Below, in pieces: positions 29,340-41,800 of a stretch of 64,000 nucleotides of DNA (positions are counted from its first letter, which is position 1; each line of letters starts with the position of its first letter). Both the position numbers and the translations under genes were made by a program. The notes beneath the pieces are model-generated. The model was not told the DNA's origin. It ran no database searches and saw only the letters and a program-made list of their open reading frames with translations. The DNA is from Liolophura sinensis (Eukaryota > Mollusca > Polyplacophora > Chitonida > Chitonidae): positions 26,335,385-26,399,384 of the forward strand of contig NC_088295.1 in NCBI RefSeq assembly GCF_032854445.1, in the 5' to 3' direction.

Positions 29340-30853
29340 ATGACTTCCAAAAAAATTAACATAATTATACCTTGGATTTCCCGTGCCTTACTGGTATCCA
29401 TCCACGAGAAAAACAGGCTAAGCAGACAACAACTTAAACTTAGGACAAGTGATAGTCGTCAGCAATTTAGAACTTATCGTAACAAAGTCAACAATCTGCT
29501 CTGTCTTACAAGGAAACAATATTTTGAACGTCAGTTCAACAAAGTAAATCAAGAAAATCAAGTTTTCAATATAAAAGGAAGTGACATTTGTGATGACACC
29601 AGGATTGCTAACAACTTTAATGAGTACTTCAGTACAATAGCGGACAAACTAGTGAGCAACATGGACTCCACAAATGAACAATTTACAGATTTTCTTGGAC
29701 AAAAAGTTGGATCAGAGTTCAACTTATATTTTATCCAATTTGTGACAGGTAAACTGAAAGGTAATTCCTCCCCTGGGTTAGATGGAAGACGTACATCCCT
29801 CGTAAAGTTAGTGTCAGATGTAATATCTACACCTCTAGCACACATTATCAATTTATCTCTTACTTCTGGAACTGTTCCGAACTGTCTAAAAATTATAGAC
29901 CTATTACTGTCCTGCCTTGTTTCAGCAAAATCCTTGACAAAAATGAATCAATAATGTTGCTCAAATATCTAGAAGAGGAATCTGTCATTAATCCAAATCA
30001 GTTTGGTATCAGGGCCAATCATTCTACCATTCATGCTGCCTAGTCTTCACGAAAAACTAGTTCATGCGAAAGAGAATAAACAGTACAGTGCCATAACATT
30101 CTTGGACCTGTCAAAGGCATTTGACACTGTAAACCACGATATCATTCTTCTTAAACTTTCTCATTATGGTATTCGCAACTGTCCAAATAAATGGTTTAAA
30201 AACTATCTGTCTGACAGACAACAATATGTAAAGATTAATAACGCCCAATCTAACCCAGCTACCGTCACTTGTGGTGTCCCAAAGGGATCTATTCTCGGCC
30301 CGACCTTATTTCTACTCTATATTAACAACATTATTAGAGCATCAAACCTCCTGGATCTTACTCTGTTTGCAGATGACACAAGTTGCATTTACTCCAACGA
30401 TGACGCAACTCAAGTGATTTCTGTCATAAATGTCGAGTTGGAAGAATTTATACATGGCTTCTGGCCAACCGGTTATCTCTGAATATCTCAAAAACCAAAT
30501 ATATGTTACTAAAACCCGATAACAAGAAACTAACTGCAATTCCCGGTTTGGGTATCTCTGGTAGCGAAATTGAAAAAGTTGAATTCAAATTTCTTAGTAT
30601 ATTTTTCAATGAGAAACTGACCTGGCCTGTTCATGTAAGCTACTTATGTTCCAAACTGTCAAGAAATATACGCCTTATTTCACACATTAAACACTCTGTA
30701 AATAAAAAGACCCTCCTAATCCTTTATTTCTTATTTATTTATCCATATATACTATACGGCAATATATTATGGGGAAACGCATATCAGACACAGCCCATGT
30801 TTTTGTACATTGTTCCAAAAAGCGCAATTAGAACAATTACTTTATCAGGTTGA
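29340..30853 (+). pseudogene. LINE ORF2 reverse transcriptase, broken frame
   Basis: The pieces cover the RT N-terminal region (GNSSPGLDG at about 29760), fingers and palm (ITFLDLSKAFDTVNHDI, then GVPKGSILGPTLFLLYINN and LFADDTS at 30003-30482), and thumb (30503-30853). Stops or frameshifts separate them near 29952, 30000 and 30480. The FADD catalytic box is intact. Confidence 0.9.
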
Positions 30854-31439
30854 CTTTGCCACACCCAACCGCTTTTTTGCAGTCTGAAAATCTTACCCCT
30901 TGCCGAACTATCTCTATGTTCTACTCTGTTGCAAACATATATTTACTTTTATTTCATAGCCACTATTCCTGTAAGTTTAAAGTCCTGTTTAATCAAATAG
31001 GATATTTTAAATCCGTATCACATGCTAGATAGACATCTAGCCTTCCACAAACCATTGTATAAAACGAATCTATCATATTATTTATTCAGAACTTCCGGTC
31101 CTACGAAATGGAATAAGCTACCATTAACACTAAGATCAGTTTCTTCTAAATCGCACTTTCAATCTTTATTAAAATCTTTTCTACTTTCTAAGCTGCAATC
31201 TTCAGTCTAACATTACACAATTAGGGCATAGTTCGGGTAAAATAAATTCATATATATTTTTAGAAAGAAAAGAAATAGTTTAGACACAATCTAAAATATC
31301 AGCCTCACCTCTCCAGTGCTGTTATTACTTATACATGGGATAGAACAAGCTCAACCTGTGCTTTATTCCCACTATGTATTATATCTTCCTAGACTTTATT
31401 GTTATCACATTGTGTCTTTGTTGATGTCTTAAAATCCAA

Positions 31440-31708
31440 CGGGGGCCTCCGTGGCTCAGTTGGTTAGGGCGCTAGCGCAGCGTAATGACCCAGGAGCCTC
31501 TCACCAATGCGGTCGCTGTGATTTCAAGTCCAGGTCATGCTGGTTTCCTCTCCGGCCGTAAGTGGGAAGGTCTGGCAGCAACCTGCGGATAGTCGTGGGT
31601 TTCCCCCGGGCTGTGCCCGGTATCCACCCACCATAATGCTGGCCGCCTTCGTATAAGTGAAATTATTATTCTTGAGTACGGCGTAAAACACCAATAAAAT
31701 AAATAAAT
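31440..31708 (+). mobile_element. Family A SINE, full-length reference copy, nested in the LINE
   Basis: The most complete family A copy, about 269 bp. It has a tRNA-like head with an A-box (TGGCTCAGTTGGTTAGGGC) and B-box region (GTGATTTCAAGTCC), the body GGTCTGGCAGCAACCTGCGG and GTGGGTTTCCCCCGGGCTGT, and the tail GAGTACGGCGTAAAACACCA plus (AAAT)n. A perfect 9-bp target duplication AAAATCCAA flanks it (31431-31439 and 31709-31717), placing the insertion in the 3' UTR of the LINE. Confidence 0.93.
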
Positions 31709-31762
31709 AAAATCCAATGTATATATTTATTATTGCATGGCTAATAAAATCAATCAATCAAT

Positions 31763-33860
31763 CTGTTGGTACAATCTGTCAGACGTTCTGAAAACCACTA
31801 ATCTTCCACCAGTATGATGTGCATATTTTTGGAAAAGCAATTTACCCCAGGCACTCTCGATTTTTCCACTCTTGAAACCAAGTGCCATGATATAAACGAA
31901 TAGTGATTGAGAATGGCACAACAGCAATGAAGGAAATAAATGATAATATCCTGAATTTCAACTAACAGTGTTTAAAATGTGCAATTGTTGAATTTTGAAA
32001 GATGTAGACATAACTGACCATTACATGTTATGGATGACAATACGAGGCAAATGTTTGTACCTCTTTACCTGTAAATCCAAAATGGAAGGATGTAGCCTAC
32101 GGTAAATGACCTGAAGATTCACCTTGGGACTCGGAAAGTGTATCCCAGGATTCATTGCGTTAGTTGTGATTGTTAATGACTGAGCATCAGGGCTGGTCAA
32201 GGGATTACACGGACAGTCCATGTATGTAATAAACAACCTCTCGCTTCACTAAGCAGTTAGTCCAACCTTCTACCACCAACAGTTTATGTTCAACCATAAC
32301 GACTTTAGTACATGCACTTCGCAACAGGTTGATTATGATTATCAAGTTTTATTATCGGTATTCTGTGACAAATAGGAATTAGGGAGAGAACTCTGTGGAG
32401 ATTAAGTATCACTACCCAGTACCTTTACGCATGTGGAGTGTACTGTGAAATATTCGTTTTTATACTGCAGGGCTCTCCGTATACAAAGCTGTGGCAGAAT
32501 TCAGCATTGTGCGAATCTATACATGCCGACTAGACCCTCCAGCAGACGAGCTGAAGATGTCAAATTGCCATCAAAGCGACGTGCGTTTGCACTGCTGCAA
32601 CTAAACATTTCTTGTTCATTCTGGCGTAATTTGAAAGACTGTCAACTTCCGCCCATATTTCTTAAACATCAATACTTAATTTACTTAGTCCCCTCACACT
32701 GCTTTGAGAGTGTTTGGAATTTACAGGATTGTAACAGACATCGCCTTTCTTAATACTTTCTTCAATTTCATTCATGGGTACAATTAGAGATGTACAGATC
32801 GCCATAACATAATATGATCCACTCATTAAGCAGGTTAAAAGAAGAAAACAGAAAACATTTAATCAAACTGCTAATCTATGTTTTATATAAGCATATCTGT
32901 AACAGAAATATCTAATGATTTACAAATATATCCATGAAACATGGAAGTTAAGGAATGCTTTCCATTTTTCCATTCAGTTTTTGGCAGATTTTGCTTTTCT
33001 CAGGATAAAACAGTTAGGCTGCAGGTGACATACTTAGTGAAAATGTGTTCTTGCAACATCATAAACTCTAAACACAGCATATGTGAAATGGACATTGCCC
33101 TTCACTACATCTATATGCTGGCTATACCTGTAACTCAGGTGCTCGATTTACAAAGTCATGTTAACGTGATGGACCCCTGACTGCTAGGATAGTTACCTGT
33201 ATCTTACGCTACAAGTGCTCCGTGAATCCCAACCCTGATCTTTACCTACTTTGCCCAATCACTACTTTACCTGTTGCCCAATCACTACTTTACCTGTTGC
33301 CCTCTCATTACCTAACATGGCAAACTGCAACTCATTCGGCTGCAGATTTCCTCAACACTCACAACAGAAAACTCACAACTATTTCCTCTATACTCACAAC
33401 AGAATTTCATATTTTAACCTACCCTGCAAGAAAACAGTGACGTGATGATAAATTAAAAGTAGTTAAATTTATCATCACAGAACCATCTTTTTAAAACTTT
33501 TACAATGGGGTTAGTTTAAAATCAATTCCAAGCTGCAAAACAAAACAGAAACAATGTGCATTTTACGAAAACAGATGCAGAGATCACTGACAACTACGGA
33601 CATGCACTAATACTCGTATCTTGAAGCAAAAGAAAGCCAAAATTTGAAGTAAGGTTCATCGGACATACAACTGAAAACTATACGTAAATATACTTTCATA
33701 TATTTTTTGAAGAGTAATGAAAGGCATATAAATATTTGAATTTCATGGTAGGCTTTGTGTGTCATTCTGACAGTGTTTAGGAACTCTGGTGTCACATCAC
33801 CTTTTATTCCTGATGTTCACCAGAGGGAGGACATTTTTGAGAACAGTACTTATATATTTG
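31763..33860. other. Intergenic, no supported gene
   Basis: Several short open frames occur, but none has family similarity or convincing splice sites. A small 23-bp triplication (GCCCAATCACTACTTTACCT) lies at 33252-33300. Confidence 0.45.
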
Positions 33861-33861
33861 A

Positions 33862-33958
33862 CTGCTGTTTTACGCCGTACTCAAGAATATTTCACTTATA
33901 CGACAGTGGCCAGCATTATGGTGGGAGGATACTCGGCACAGCCAGGGGAAAAGAATAT
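33862..33958 (-). repeat. Family A SINE, minus strand, 3' end only
   Basis: Reverse complement of the family A tail and body: GTTTTACGCCGTACTCAAGA, ATATTTCACTTATACGACAG, CCAGCATTATGGTGGGAGGA. Confidence 0.85.
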
Positions 33959-34533
33959 TAATTCAGTAACTGTCTATTCATTGGTATAAAGAGTTATTTC
34001 AACACTCAGTGTACTGATCAGAGTTCTTAAAGTCTGATTGTTTGTTCCATAAGGACCACTTTAGTATGTCCCATAAAGCCCACCTTAGAATTCAAATGTT
34101 TGAATGCTTTAAACTCTCTTCACAAAAATCTTTAAAAATAAATGAAAGTATCTTAATGCATACCTCTTTTCCTTTAATATTCACAAAAGTCATACTACGC
34201 TTTGTAATATCAGGTTAATGCAGAACCCTTTGAACCTGAAGTTGTTTGTGCCTGAGCAACGATACCTAGATTGTTCATCCCTTTGCAACAACATTCTGCG
34301 AGAAAGCTGGAAATGCAGTAGGCCTCATCATGCATTTCAAGAGAACAGATGTCAAAGTGGACCTGAGGAAATGGTACTTCATTCACAGGTAACTACAGTA
34401 TTAACATATTCACTGTACCGCGCTAAGGAATTAAAACAAAGAGATGAAGAAATTTTTACAACTTGTCACTTGAATGGTGAGCAGATCAATTACATATATT
34501 CAGCAAACACATGATGTAATATAATGCATATCT

Positions 34534-34562
34534 CCCGCCCCCACCCCCACCCCCACCCCCCC
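34534..34562 (-). other. C-rich tract, possible G-quadruplex on the minus strand
   Basis: CCCGCCCCCACCCCCACCCC and onward. The complementary strand has five G-runs of at least three separated by single bases, a textbook quadruplex-forming pattern. It lies about 1.2 kb past the NTHL1 stop codon. Confidence 0.6.
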
Positions 34563-34971
34563 TCATAAGGCCACACCAACTTAAACTGTTGTTTTATGGG
34601 CAGAATAAATCATTCTTTCGATGCTGAAGCAGAGTATAAGATAAAACTAAAACCTGAAAATCATCTAATTTGTGGAAAATGTGGATAATCTGAGCACGTT
34701 TTCCTGTTGAACACATAATTACATGATTGAAACGTCTTCAGAAACAGAAAAATCACAAAAAAAAACCATTTGCATGATTAAGTGTTACTACTCTGTTTCA
34801 GTTTGTGAACAGTTGTGGTAAGATAAAGCTAACTGGACGACAGACAATGTAAAACAATTCAGGGTCTACTTGTACCAGATTACAGATTGTGAGAAAATCT
34901 ATGTTAATAGGGCAACTGAGTAACATGACAACCTAAAATTCACAAGAGCTGCATATCCTACAAAATGCTGA

Positions 34972-35222
34972 TATCGCTTTGGTGGCCTAATGGTTAGAGC
35001 ATCTGCCTCCGTGTCAGGGGAGAGCAAGGAAACCGGTCTGGTTGGCCCTGTGTCAGTATAATGTGACTAGGTGTGGTGTCATGCCTGATGTCCTCAGCAT
35101 GATATTTCAGTGGCAGCAGCACTTTGGCGTCATGGACTCCCCCTGCCTCAAGAAGACATAGTATATGTACACACACTTAATAATGCCATATGACGTTAAA
35201 CCCCAAGCATACATACATACAC
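34972..35222 (+). repeat. Family B SINE, nearly full
   Basis: tRNA-like head (CTTTGGTGGCCTAATGGTTA, then GAGCATCTGCCTCCG), body TCAGTATAATGTGACTAGGT and GGCAGCAGCACTTTGGCGTC, tail CATATGACGTTAAACCCCAA with (CATA)n. Confidence 0.85.
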
Positions 35223-35261
35223 AACGTTGCTCTTGTCTTTCTCTCAATCTCCTGGTTATGT

Positions 35262-35455
35262 GAATGGTCCTTGTTAAAAGTTAGGACGTGTAAAATTTCA
35301 CCGAATGGTCCAAGTTTCAGGTTGTGACAATTAAAATTTCACCGAATGGTTCTTGTTAAAAGTTAGGACGTATAAAATTTCACTGAATGGTACATGTTAT
35401 AAAATCAGATGTCTATAACTTAACTGACTTGTCCATGTTAACAGGTGGGATGTCA
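35262..35455 (+). repeat. Short tandem repeat, about 50-bp unit, four copies
   Basis: Recurring GAATGGTCCTTGTTAAAAGT, TAGGACGTGTAAAATTTCAC and variants. It lies downstream of the NTHL1 stop. Confidence 0.7.
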
Positions 35456-35720
35456 AATATGGGACTAAACAACAGATTCTTTTTTAAAATACATGTCAAT
35501 GCTGCAATGTAACTGAATCAATTAATTTACTATGGCTTAATGCCAATTTAGCAGAAGGCCTAATGCACCCATATTGTGGAGATGACACAGTTGAGACCAG
35601 CCTTTAGATTTCTGAACCCACTTTATGCAGCATCAGCAGTATTTTAGACGTATTTACCTCTGGACACTGTTTAAGTTTTGCAATACACTGCAGCCTACAC
35701 TGACTAACAGTCTTTCACAG

Positions 35721-35871
35721 CTACAGTTCTGTTTTCACTTTGGTTTTGGCTGCTGATCTCCCAACTGGACATATGTTGTTGTTGATGCACTCACTACAGT
35801 TTGGTTTCACTGGCAGACAAATCTGTTGCCCAAATCCAACCAAGAGCCAGTTGACTTCAGCCCACTTTTCT
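35721..35871 (-). CDS. NTHL1: NTHL1 exon 4: iron-sulphur cluster loop
   Basis: Encodes [20 protein letters not shown] and the four cluster cysteines in C-X6-C-X2-C-X5-C spacing, then a short basic tail ending KTEL and a TAG stop. The acceptor reads TGTTTTCAG|A. Confidence 0.93.
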
Positions 35872-38800
35872 CTGAAAACACAAAATTAACCGTACATGTA
35901 AGTAACAGCTGATGACAATGAAACAGAAACTGAAATAAGTATCTTCTGACTAGTATAAATGAATCACAAACTTAGTGTCCAGGTTCATCATTTATGCACA
36001 ATTAGCTACACCTGTATGTAGCGTTAAACTGAGTGCCAAAAAATATTGAAAAAGGGTACAATAAGCTGAGTAATATGGCACTTAAAATCACCAGATAATG
36101 AGGTTAGTTTTATGCATTTTTTCCGCCAACACTTGATACTCTGAGCTGAATTATGTCACGTCTTTACGAGCTGTCAGAGATTTGCCATTCAGTTCAGTGT
36201 TAAACAGCAAGAGTGACAACAAACAGAAGTTTTCTGCTGGAGAAGGTAATTTATAAATACAATAACTACAGTGCTTTCAAGTGCAGGGCAGCTCATAATC
36301 AAACAAACTCTAACCCATAAATTTGGTCTACTTGTACCCAACTTTTTAATTGATCCAAATGTCACCTGACATCATAAGCTGACAACCATTTCCAATTTTC
36401 TCTCCATTTCGTCTTAAATTTTGTAACATTTCATGACCATGGTACTTCTTTGCTCAGTTTGAAGTGTAATTCCTCCTTTGTTTAATTGGTGCATTAGTAA
36501 TTGTTTATTTATTTATTTGATTGGTGTTTTATGCCTACCTCAGGAATATTTCACTTAATATTACATGACAGCGGGCAGTATTATAGTGGGAGGAAACAAG
36601 GCATAGCCCAGGGGTAACCCACGACCATCCACACGTCGCTGAAAAACTTACCACATAAGGGGCCCGCTTATTAAATGAGGTGATAGATCCATTTTCACAA
36701 TGATACACTTTTGCCTAGAGGGCCTAACTGCTTTTGTTTTTGGTGGAAATCTGGTGCACACTTAAAGGAACTCTAGTTTTCACAAATAAAAAATGTTCCA
36801 CTTCTCAATGAACTGACGCACCTATTTGGTGTTTCTTTTCATTCTGTCTGGTAATCCTTAAATGAATACCAGTTCTCTTGATATTCAGATGCAAAAATAA
36901 GAAACTGAAAACAACAACATTTACCATTGAAGTGCAGGTGAAATATAACAAAATAGTCTTGAGCATAATGTAAGCAACAATCAAATAACATACAGAGGAG
37001 TGTAGTAAATTATCACTGGGTAGTAAACTGACTGAAGTCGGGTATTATTTGGTCACGGTATGAGTTTGTATTGGTATGAGTTAACCTGATACCGTGCTAT
37101 CGCCATTTACCTTGGCAACCAGTCTTCTAGAGCCTTCCTGGTCTGTTCGGGGTCTTTGGTGGGTTTTCTCACCCAGCCCAGCCTGTTGGAGATCCTGTGA
37201 ACATGAGTATCTACTCCAATGCCAGTCAACTTTCCCCAGGCACACCTTGTTATGATGTGCGCCATCTTTGGACCAACCCCAGGTAATTTACACAAGTCTT
37301 CTGCAGTGGAAGGAATGTCGCTGTCAAACTGATCTCTCAGGATTTGACTGGTCTTTTTGATGTACTCAACCTTCCTCTGTAGACAGGAAGAACAGCTGTT
37401 TTTATATACGAGTACACCCATATCAATCTATTGTGATCTGACTGATCTTTTTCTAGTACCCAACCTTCCTCCATAGACAAGAAGAAAAGATGTTTTTATA
37501 TATTTCAGGATCTGACTTCTTCTTGATGTACTCAATCTTCCTCTGCTGACAAAAAGAATAGGTGTTTTTACATATACTTATACTGCTCTCTTTCGTTATC
37601 TGACTGATCTTATCAATGCACTCAATCTTACTCTGCTGACAAAAAGAATAGGTGTTTTTACATATACTGCTCTCTTTCGTTATCTGACTGATCTTATCAA
37701 TGCACTCAATCTTACTCTGCTGACAAAAAGAATAGGTGTTTTTACATATACTTATACTGCTCTCTTTCGTTATCTGACTGATCTTATCAATGCACTCAAT
37801 CTTACTCTGCTGACACAAAGAATAGGTGTTTTTACATATACTTATACTGCTCTCTTTCGTTATCTGACTGATCTTATCAATGCACTCAATCTTACTCTGC
37901 TGACAAAAAGAATAGGTGCTTTTACATATACTTATACTGCTCTCTTTCGTTATCTGACTGATCTTATCAATGCACTCAATCTTACTCTGCTGACAAAAAG
38001 AATAGGTGTTTTTACATATATTTATACTGCTCTCTTTCGTTATCTGACTGATCTTATCAATGCACTCAATCTTACTCTGCTGACAAAAAGAATAGGTGTT
38101 TTTACATATACTTATACAGCTCTCTTTCGTTATCTGACTGATCTTATCAATGCACTCAATCTTACTCTGCTGACAAAAAGAATAGGTGTTTTTACATATA
38201 CTTATACTGCTCTCTTTCGTTATCTGACTGATCTTATCAATGTGCTCAATCTTACTCTGCTGACAAAAAGAATAGGTGTTTTCACATATACTTATACTGC
38301 TCTCTTTCGTTATCTGACTGATCTTATCAATGCAATCAATCTTACTCTGCTGACAAAAAGAATAGGTGTTTTTACATATACTGTTCTCTCTCATCATCTG
38401 ACTGATCTTATGGATGCACTCAATCTTCCTCTGAGGACACAGACTTCACTTCAATGACTGAGCCACTTCCTGCCCCGATCCCCTCCCCCCCAACACACCC
38501 ACCAATCCCCAGAGAGGACAAGGTGTTTCAAATACACTCATACTGATCCTCAAGAATCTGACAGACTATTATTTTTTGTGCACACTACCTTCCCCTATAG
38601 AAAGAAACAGAATGCATACACATCTCCACAGACCCTCTCTGGTATTTGTCCTTTGGTAAACCTTAGATATATATTTTATACACCATACACCTGCTCCTTT
38701 TTTTGTGAAATGAATAGCTGTGGAAGCACAATTTACTTCCACAGCTGTTTCATGGAGCAACATGGAACGATGATCTTGGAGGCCTGCAATCTCCTAAGGA

Positions 38801-41800
38801 ATAAAGGTGAGGCCTCCCAAATTGTAGCGTGCATATTTGTGTTGGTCTGTACTTTTGCAGGAGACATGAGAAAAGTGCCTAGGGTGCGACTGGCAGAACT
38901 CCGGCACTACTCCAAGAAAATCAAATCAAACTTTACCTACACATGTAGCTCTACCCTTTTGTGGAGTGGTACATGGAACTAAGGATCTGACTAGTTATTT
39001 TGGTACAAACACAGACAGAAGGGTTCATTTTCACTTGTCACATACAGCAGCAAATGGAAAAGTGAGAAATGAACTCCAGCTTAGAACACTAACCCTTACC
39101 ACACAGTATCAATGATGTAATGAATACAAAGCACCCAAACATGTGTATCATTGTTTCAGGGGTACATAGAAGTTGTCTGGGCACCCAGCATTTGGTTCAT
39201 CAATTGAATAAAGAACTCAATATCTGGTCATATTTATCAAGTTTGAGGGGTTTTTTTGTTTTTTTTTTTTGGAAAGAAATAGGCTAAATTATGCATAAAC
39301 TCAGTTTGAACACATACTCAGTTCCACAAATCAAGTTATCTCCCTTGTACGAAAATGTTCACCACCCCATGTGTTGACCACATTTTAGAAGGCAATGTTT
39401 GGAAGTGGAGTGGAATATAAAATCAAACATGACACACAGTTCTTTGCTCTCCTCCAAACCAGTCCTCAGAAATAATCTCACCTACTTCTGTGTCGTCTGC
39501 TCATTTTGACAATAGTGTAGCACGAGGTTCGTTTTTAGGAGTCTGAAGTGGGATAAATGGCTTACAGCAGTAAAATTAACATCTTCTATGCCAGATATGA
39601 ACAATTAACAGTGAGATTGGTTCGTTATAAAAGCATGTTTTATGTTTAAAGACAGAATATGGAGATGGGTGACAGTCTGCCACGCAGCACTTCACGCCAC
39701 TGCGATCTAGCCTGAATCATTTTGTGAACAGTGACAAGCCATTTTCATTTATATACAATGTAGCAGTTTATTTTATCTCTCTAAATATGTAGCCTTTCTA
39801 TTTAAACATCATTGTACTTAATATTTCATTGGGTAATTCACTATCTGTGGGTCTTCATTTTCTCATGAGAGTATTTTAACAGTAAATTTTATTTGACTAG
39901 TATGTTGTATATAAGTCAAATCAGGCTTGTCATCGTCTTGAACTGCTTTTCTGCACTGAAATATTGGTTTTCAACAAGTAAGGATAATATTTCAAGAGAA
40001 TTTAAGTAATGCACAGAACATTCATCTTAGATGCACCAATAGTTTCCAGTATACTTGTGAGGTGTTTCATAATTTTTAATTGTCATTTTTTTTCTTTACA
40101 TTGCCACTACATTTTTGATATGTCCTTTGAGAGACTGAGAGTGACTGCCACATATTTCCGAAGCCATAAACACATGACCATTGTATCTTCATTCACAGCT
40201 GTGATATGAAGATAAATTGCACATGTTTTGAGTGTCAGTCAGTCAGTCTATTTATTCATTTATTAGTTTCATGCTTTATGCTGTATACAAGAGTATTTCT
40301 CTTATACGACAAGGGTCAGCATTATAGTGGGAGGAAGGGTTGCTTGCGGACGGCGGGAGAGGAAGCCAGCATGAGGGGCACTGTAACTCACAGCTATCGC
40401 CTGGGTGAAAGGCTCCTAGGTCATTGCCCTGTGCTGGCGTGCTAACACCCTAGGCCACGGAAGCCCCCATCAATCAATCTAGACTGATGCTCTAAGTTGT
40501 ATGCTTTTTAGGCTGGTCTTCACACTACACTGGAGTCGCAGCTTGAAATATGTTGAACAATAACTGCAATTTGTGCTGATTATCAGTTTCACCGACGCGT
40601 GGTCGCTGTGAGTTCAAGTCCAGTTCATGCTGGCTTCCTCTCCTTCTGTACGTTGTCTGCCAGGAGCCTGCCCATGGCCATGGGTTTCCCCCAGGCTCCA
40701 GAATGACTAATGACAAGTTTCACACAAATAATTATGCGTATGAAAAAATACATAAAAAATCTTGAAATACATAATTCAAGTGTGGAATACATCTACATGT
40801 AATACCATAATGCAAAATTCCAAAATGAAAGTCAATTTCAAGTTCTTTCATAAATGAACCAAAAAAATATGGGCTAAATGAATTTATTCCGACAAGACAA
40901 AATTCTGTCTTTCACCAATAGTTTGGTATGTAAGAAATGCACTTTTGGAAGAACCTACAGCCCTTACAAGGATATATTTAATGACAATACTTATTTTTTG
41001 CTATTAAGAAACTATTCAAACTTCATGAAAAGAAACTTTATGTTGACCTATAAAGTGGATGAATCAAAAAGAATCGAAGAAAATGTGTTGCCTAAAAAAT
41101 GCTAAACTTAAGGTGATATAGAGTAAATGAATAATATAAGAGAAATAAATGTGAGAAAATAGACAGACTAGCACATGGCTGCAGTGATTACCTTCCAGAA
41201 TCCTACAGGATAGATCAGCTCCCCAAGTGTCTTATCTGACGTCTGCAGTATATTGTCCACATTACAACCATGTGCCCTGAGCTTTAGCATGGCTGCAGAT
41301 GTCACCTGATCTCGTGTTTGACTAGACAGCATGAGAGAGAGAAGCACCTGGTACCTATATACCTGAAAAAACATGTACTGTAGATGTACAGAAATCTGAC
41401 ACGTCCAAATGTGCATCAAATATTAGGCAGACTTGTTTTGAGATTTCATTTTTGTGATTCTGTGATTAGAAATCTGAGAAAAACAGTTTTAGTTCATGAA
41501 TGAACCAAAATCACTCCAATTCAGTTTCAAAAAATCAACTTTCCCTTTCAAGTCTATTGTTATGAAAACCATAAATTTGATCATAACTGACCAAGATTAA
41601 ACATGAACCTAGCTCACATCAGTTATGTACCTACAGTACATACTAAAAATGAAATCATTATCCAAAGTCCTTTGATCACATTGGGACCACAGAGGTGAGA
41701 CTGACAGACAGACAGGTCATTTGGCTATTTTCAGTCAACTGCCATGGAAAGCAGAAGTTTGACTGAAAAAATAGGAACCTACATGTAGTTCACTTCAATG

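Larger units (their letters stand above)
27599..31762 (+). mobile_element. Decayed non-LTR retrotransposon (LINE, jockey/CR1-like)
   Basis: Two-ORF LINE with several frame breaks. ORF1 remnants lie at 27603-28162, endonuclease at about 28690-29010, reverse transcriptase at about 29340-30853, and the conserved C-terminal motif (TSGPTKWNKLPLTLRS) at 31022-31210. The 3' end carries an (AATC)n tail at 31747-31762. The 5' edge is uncertain; the stretch 26712-27598 may include its 5' UTR. It is dead: the endonuclease has a lost catalytic Asp and the RT frame is broken. Confidence 0.88.

Noticed and set aside
31441-31475. tRNA-like sequences at SINE heads
   Set aside because: A- and B-box motifs are present but there is no complete cloverleaf; they are SINE promoters, not tRNA genes. 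The same holds for 34972, 45585 and 47871.
33319-33440. MANCNSFGCRFPQHS-like frame resembling the start of a THAP zinc finger
   Set aside because: The later THAP residues (W, P and the CxxH part) are absent and the surrounding sequence is a small tandem repeat.
34205-34390. Possible exon between TATCAG and CAG|GTAACT with an open frame (NILRESWKCSRPHHAFQENR)
   Set aside because: All three forward frames and one reverse frame are partly open here, no family is recognised, and no partner exons with matching phase were found.
38578-38982. 134-codon forward open frame
   Set aside because: No domain, no splice context and composition like flanking intron; it lies inside NTHL1 intron 2.
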